6,988 nucleotides of DNA from Ignavibacteriales bacterium (GTDB lineage: Bacteria > Bacteroidota > Ignavibacteria > Ignavibacteriales > Melioribacteraceae): positions 6,999 to 13,986 of the forward strand of contig JALWSN010000446.1 in assembly GCA_027080245.1 (NCBI GenBank), read 5' to 3'. Position 1 is the stretch's first letter. The number at the start of each line of letters is the position of its first letter. Shown one piece after another: positions 5,153 to 6,988 of this stretch. A program made the translations under genes and the position numbers. Below the pieces are notes generated by a model, which did not search any database, was not told where the DNA came from, and worked only from the letters and a program-made list of their open reading frames with translations.

Positions 5153-5181
5153 TTGATTTTCAAATTCAATTGAGATATTTT
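5153..5181 (+). promoter_or_regulatory. add: Candidate promoter of the add operon
   Basis: TTGATT (5153-5158), 17 bases, TATTTT (5176-5181), or equivalently TTG, 20 bases, TATTTTAC. Transcription would begin near 5188, leaving a leader of only about 17 bases. A consensus TTGACA at 5085-5090 has a TATTAT 15 bases on and a TATGGC 18 bases on, which is a less well-spaced alternative. Confidence 0.5.
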
Positions 5182-5194
5182 ACCGAATAAAAAC

Positions 5195-5208
5195 GAGGTA
5201 AAATGTGA
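5195..5208 (+). promoter_or_regulatory. add: add ribosome site with overlapping ATG-TGA and GTG start
   Basis: GAGG (5195-5198) lies 6 bases before the GTG start at 5205. The bases ATGTGA (5203-5208) also form an ATG followed at once by a stop, overlapping the GTG by one base. The adenosine deaminase frame is open only from the GTG, so the real start must be the GTG. Confidence 0.7.
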
Positions 5209-6293
5209 ACAAGGAAGATTTTATTCGAAGAGCTCCTAAAGTTCTTCTGCACGACCATTTGGACGGCGGCTTGAGACCGCAAACGGTAATCGAACTCGCT
5301 AAAGAAATTAATTACCACAAACTACCTACCGACGACCCCGGCGAATTGGCGCAATGGTTCCACCGCGGCGCTAACAAAGGCAGCCTCGTGGAATATTTGC
5401 AGGGCTTTGAACATACCGTTGCCGTTATGCAAACCAAGGAAGCCCTTGAACGAGTAGCTTACGAAATGATGGAGGACATGAAAAATGACGGCGTGGTTTA
5501 CGTGGAAACCCGCTTCGCACCAGTGCTGCATCTCCAAGAAGGACTGCATTACGACGACGTAATCAACTCCGTTTTAAAAGGACTGGAACGAGGCAAAGAA
5601 GATTTCGGAGTGGGCTACGGCTTAATTCTTTGCGCAATGCGCAACATGACCAACTCCCTTGAAATTGCCGAACTTGCCGTTAACTACCGTAGGCGCGGCG
5701 TGGTTGGTTTCGACTTAGCCGGCGAAGAAGGCGGCTACCCGCCCAAAAAACACATCGACGCGTTTCATTTCATTCAAAGGGAAAATTTCAACATTACAAT
5801 TCACGCTGGCGAAGCTTTCGGCAAGGAATCCATCTGGCAGGCAATTCAATGGTGCGGCGCTCACAGAATTGGGCACGCTACAAGGCTTACCGAAGATATG
5901 GTCTTCAACGAAAACAGAGAAATTGTCGGTATGGGCGATTTGGCTCAGTACATTCTGGACAAACGACTTCCCCTTGAAATCTGCCTGCTAAGCAACGTTC
6001 ACACCGGAGCCGTGGCTAAATTGGAAGAACATCCTTTCTACTCCCTCTTCAAAGCAAACTTCCGCGTGTTCCTGAACACAGACGACAGGCTGATGAGCGA
6101 CACAACTTTAACCAAAGAATATTTGCTGGCAATGAACCTCTGGGGGCTTTCCCTCGAGGACATCGAAAAGCTTAACATCAACGCGATGAAATCCTCTTTC
6201 ATCCCTTACAACGAAAGACTTCATTACATTTACGACGTCATTAAACCCGGTTACCAAAAGCTAAAAAACGATTTATTAACATTCAATATCTAA
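5205..6293 (+). CDS. add: Adenosine deaminase
   Basis: The enzyme hydrolyses adenosine (and usually deoxyadenosine) to inosine and ammonia in purine salvage; it is a cytoplasmic TIM-barrel metalloenzyme. The 362-residue chain carries the full active site: HDHLDGG at 16-22 with metal ligands H16 and H18, FDLAGEE at 169-175 (often GDE), IHAGEAFG with metal ligand H200 and the catalytic E203, RIGHATR with H224 matching the catalytic His of mammalian ADA, and NTDD with D293 and D294. The HDHLDGGLRP, AGEEGGYPP and NTDDRLMSDT blocks resemble the actinobacterial-type subgroup. The start is GTG at 5205 with GAGG 6 bases upstream. It is the first gene of a plus-strand unit followed after 6 bases by an unknown small protein and then hutU. 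Substrate preference between adenosine and related purines is inferred from the family. Confidence 0.94.
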   Translation: MNKEDFIRRAPKVLLHDHLDGGLRPQTVIELAKEINYHKLPTDDPGELAQWFHRGANKGSLVEYLQGFEHTVAVMQTKEALERVAYEMMEDMKNDGVVYVETRFAPVLHLQEGLHYDDVINSVLKGLERGKEDFGVGYGLILCAMRNMTNSLEIAELAVNYRRRGVVGFDLAGEEGGYPPKKHIDAFHFIQRENFNITIHAGEAFGKESIWQAIQWCGAHRIGHATRLTEDMVFNENREIVGMGDLAQYILDKRLPLEICLLSNVHTGAVAKLEEHPFYSLFKANFRVFLNTDDRLMSDTTLTKEYLLAMNLWGLSLEDIEKLNINAMKSSFIPYNERLHYIYDVIKPGYQKLKNDLLTFNI

Positions 6294-6299
6294 GGACCT

Positions 6300-6638
6300 A
6301 TGAAAAAGAAAAAGCTTTTCAATAATTACGATTTTGAGTTCGACAAAAACGAAAAGAAAATTCTTACCACTTTCGCAAATCAAATCTTAAAACAAATGGA
6401 AGGAAACTCGCAATACTTCCGCGAGGTAAAAGTATTTAATTCAATAATCGAAAAATTAAATTCTGGACAGGAGAAAATCCGGTTCACTAAAGAAGAAAAA
6501 ACCAAACTCGAATTGCAACTAAAAGAAAACGCAAAAATATTAAAGAAGCAACTCGACAAAAGCCACTTCATTAAAAAATGGCTTGTGAAATCGATGCTCA
6601 ATCAATACAATTCAATAATCAATAAGCATTTTAGTTAA
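6300..6638 (+). CDS. Lysine-rich 112-residue protein of unknown function
   Basis: I do not recognise this protein. It is strongly basic (23 lysines in 112 residues, starting MKKKK) and predicted to be almost wholly helical, with long amphipathic stretches at about 14-35, 40-55 and 62-88. It has no signal peptide, no clear membrane segment and no cysteine. The start ATG at 6300 has AGGA overlapping the add stop region, 6 bases after that gene, and the hutU ribosome site overlaps its own stop. The tight spacing on both sides argues that it is a real, co-expressed gene. Its codons are more A-rich than those of add or hutU. Possible roles such as nucleic-acid binding or an enzyme partner are guesses. 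Confidence 0.75.
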   Translation: MKKKKLFNNYDFEFDKNEKKILTTFANQILKQMEGNSQYFREVKVFNSIIEKLNSGQEKIRFTKEEKTKLELQLKENAKILKKQLDKSHFIKKWLVKSMLNQYNSIINKHFS

Positions 6639-6648
6639 AGGTGAAAAA

Positions 6649-6988
6649 ATGGCAAGGATAATTAGTGCTCCGCGAGGAACGGAATTAAACGCAAAAGGTT
6701 GGATTCAGGAAGCGGCGTTACGAATGTTGATGAACAACCTTGACCCCGAAGTGGCGGAAAAGCCCGACGAATTGATTGTTTACGGCGGTTCGGGCAAAGC
6801 CGCGCGCAATTGGGAAGCCTTCGACGCAATTGTCGAAAGTCTGAAAAACCTTGAAAACGACGAAACCTTACTTGTGCAATCGGGCAAGCCTGTGGCAATT
6901 TTCCGAACGCATGAAAACGCCCCGCGCGTTTTGATTTCCAACGCAATGCTCGTGCCGGACTGGGCTACGTGGGACGAGTTCAGAAGGC
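6649..6988 (+). CDS. hutU: Urocanate hydratase, N-terminal part (runs off the right edge)
   Basis: HutU converts urocanate to 4-imidazolone-5-propanoate with a tightly bound NAD+ used as an electrophile; it is step two of histidine degradation, in the cytoplasm. The 113 visible codons (the whole protein is usually about 550 residues) give typical family blocks: KGWIQEAALRMLMNNLDPEV, YGGSGKAARNWEAFDAI, LENDETLLVQSGKPVAIFRT, and APRVLISNAMLVPDWATWDEF. The start ATG at 6649 has AAAGGTG ending 5 bases before it, and the previous gene stops 10 bases upstream, so it is the third gene of the add unit. The frame is intact to the window edge. Other hut genes may follow beyond the window, but none is visible here. 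Confidence 0.96.
   Translation, partial: MARIISAPRGTELNAKGWIQEAALRMLMNNLDPEVAEKPDELIVYGGSGKAARNWEAFDAIVESLKNLENDETLLVQSGKPVAIFRTHENAPRVLISNAMLVPDWATWDEFRR

Noticed and set aside
6662..6946. Minus-strand frame of 94 codons at the right end
   Set aside because: It is antisense to unmistakable hutU coding sequence and has arginine/proline-rich composition typical of a shadow frame.

Overview
The window is a piece of a moderately AT-rich bacterial chromosome. Several traits suggest a Bacteroidota/Chlorobi-Ignavibacteria type organism: good purine-rich ribosome sites, a c-type heme lipoprotein, an outer-membrane beta-barrel protein, and intergenic hairpin repeats with flanks of the TCGAAATGACA / TGTCATTCCGA kind, which I associate with that group. 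This taxonomic call is inference from style, not from a marker gene.

Left part, minus strand: greA (transcription elongation factor) is followed after 3 bases by tilS (tRNA-Ile lysidine synthase), whose C-terminal part runs off the left edge. Upstream of greA lies a gene-free stretch of about 900 bases (1206-2119). It holds a strong hairpin terminator, a 38-codon orphan reading frame that looks like the tail of a lost gene, a dense series of small hairpins and REP-like repeat modules, an 18-base direct repeat present twice, and a 7-base tandem repeat.

Middle, minus strand: a two-gene unit encodes a 2,4-dienoyl-CoA reductase-like short-chain dehydrogenase and a small DUF971-domain protein. 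After a 430-base gap with an 81-base structured inverted repeat comes a second two-gene unit: an outer-membrane beta-barrel protein with a signal peptide and, 2 bases after it, a monoheme c-type cytochrome-like lipoprotein.

Right part, plus strand, divergent from the barrel gene: add (adenosine deaminase), a lysine-rich 112-residue protein of unknown function, and hutU (urocanate hydratase, cut by the right edge) lie 6 and 10 bases apart, so they are very probably one operon. It joins purine-nucleoside deamination to histidine breakdown, with an unknown small protein between them.

Candidate promoters before greA, the barrel gene and add share one layout (TTG, 20 bases, then TA; equivalently a -35-like hexamer, 17 bases, a -10-like hexamer). 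No complete mobile element, CRISPR array, rRNA or tRNA was seen. The least explained items are the hairpin-repeat island with the decapitated gene upstream of greA, the barrel/heme-lipoprotein pair, and the small protein inside the add-hutU operon.
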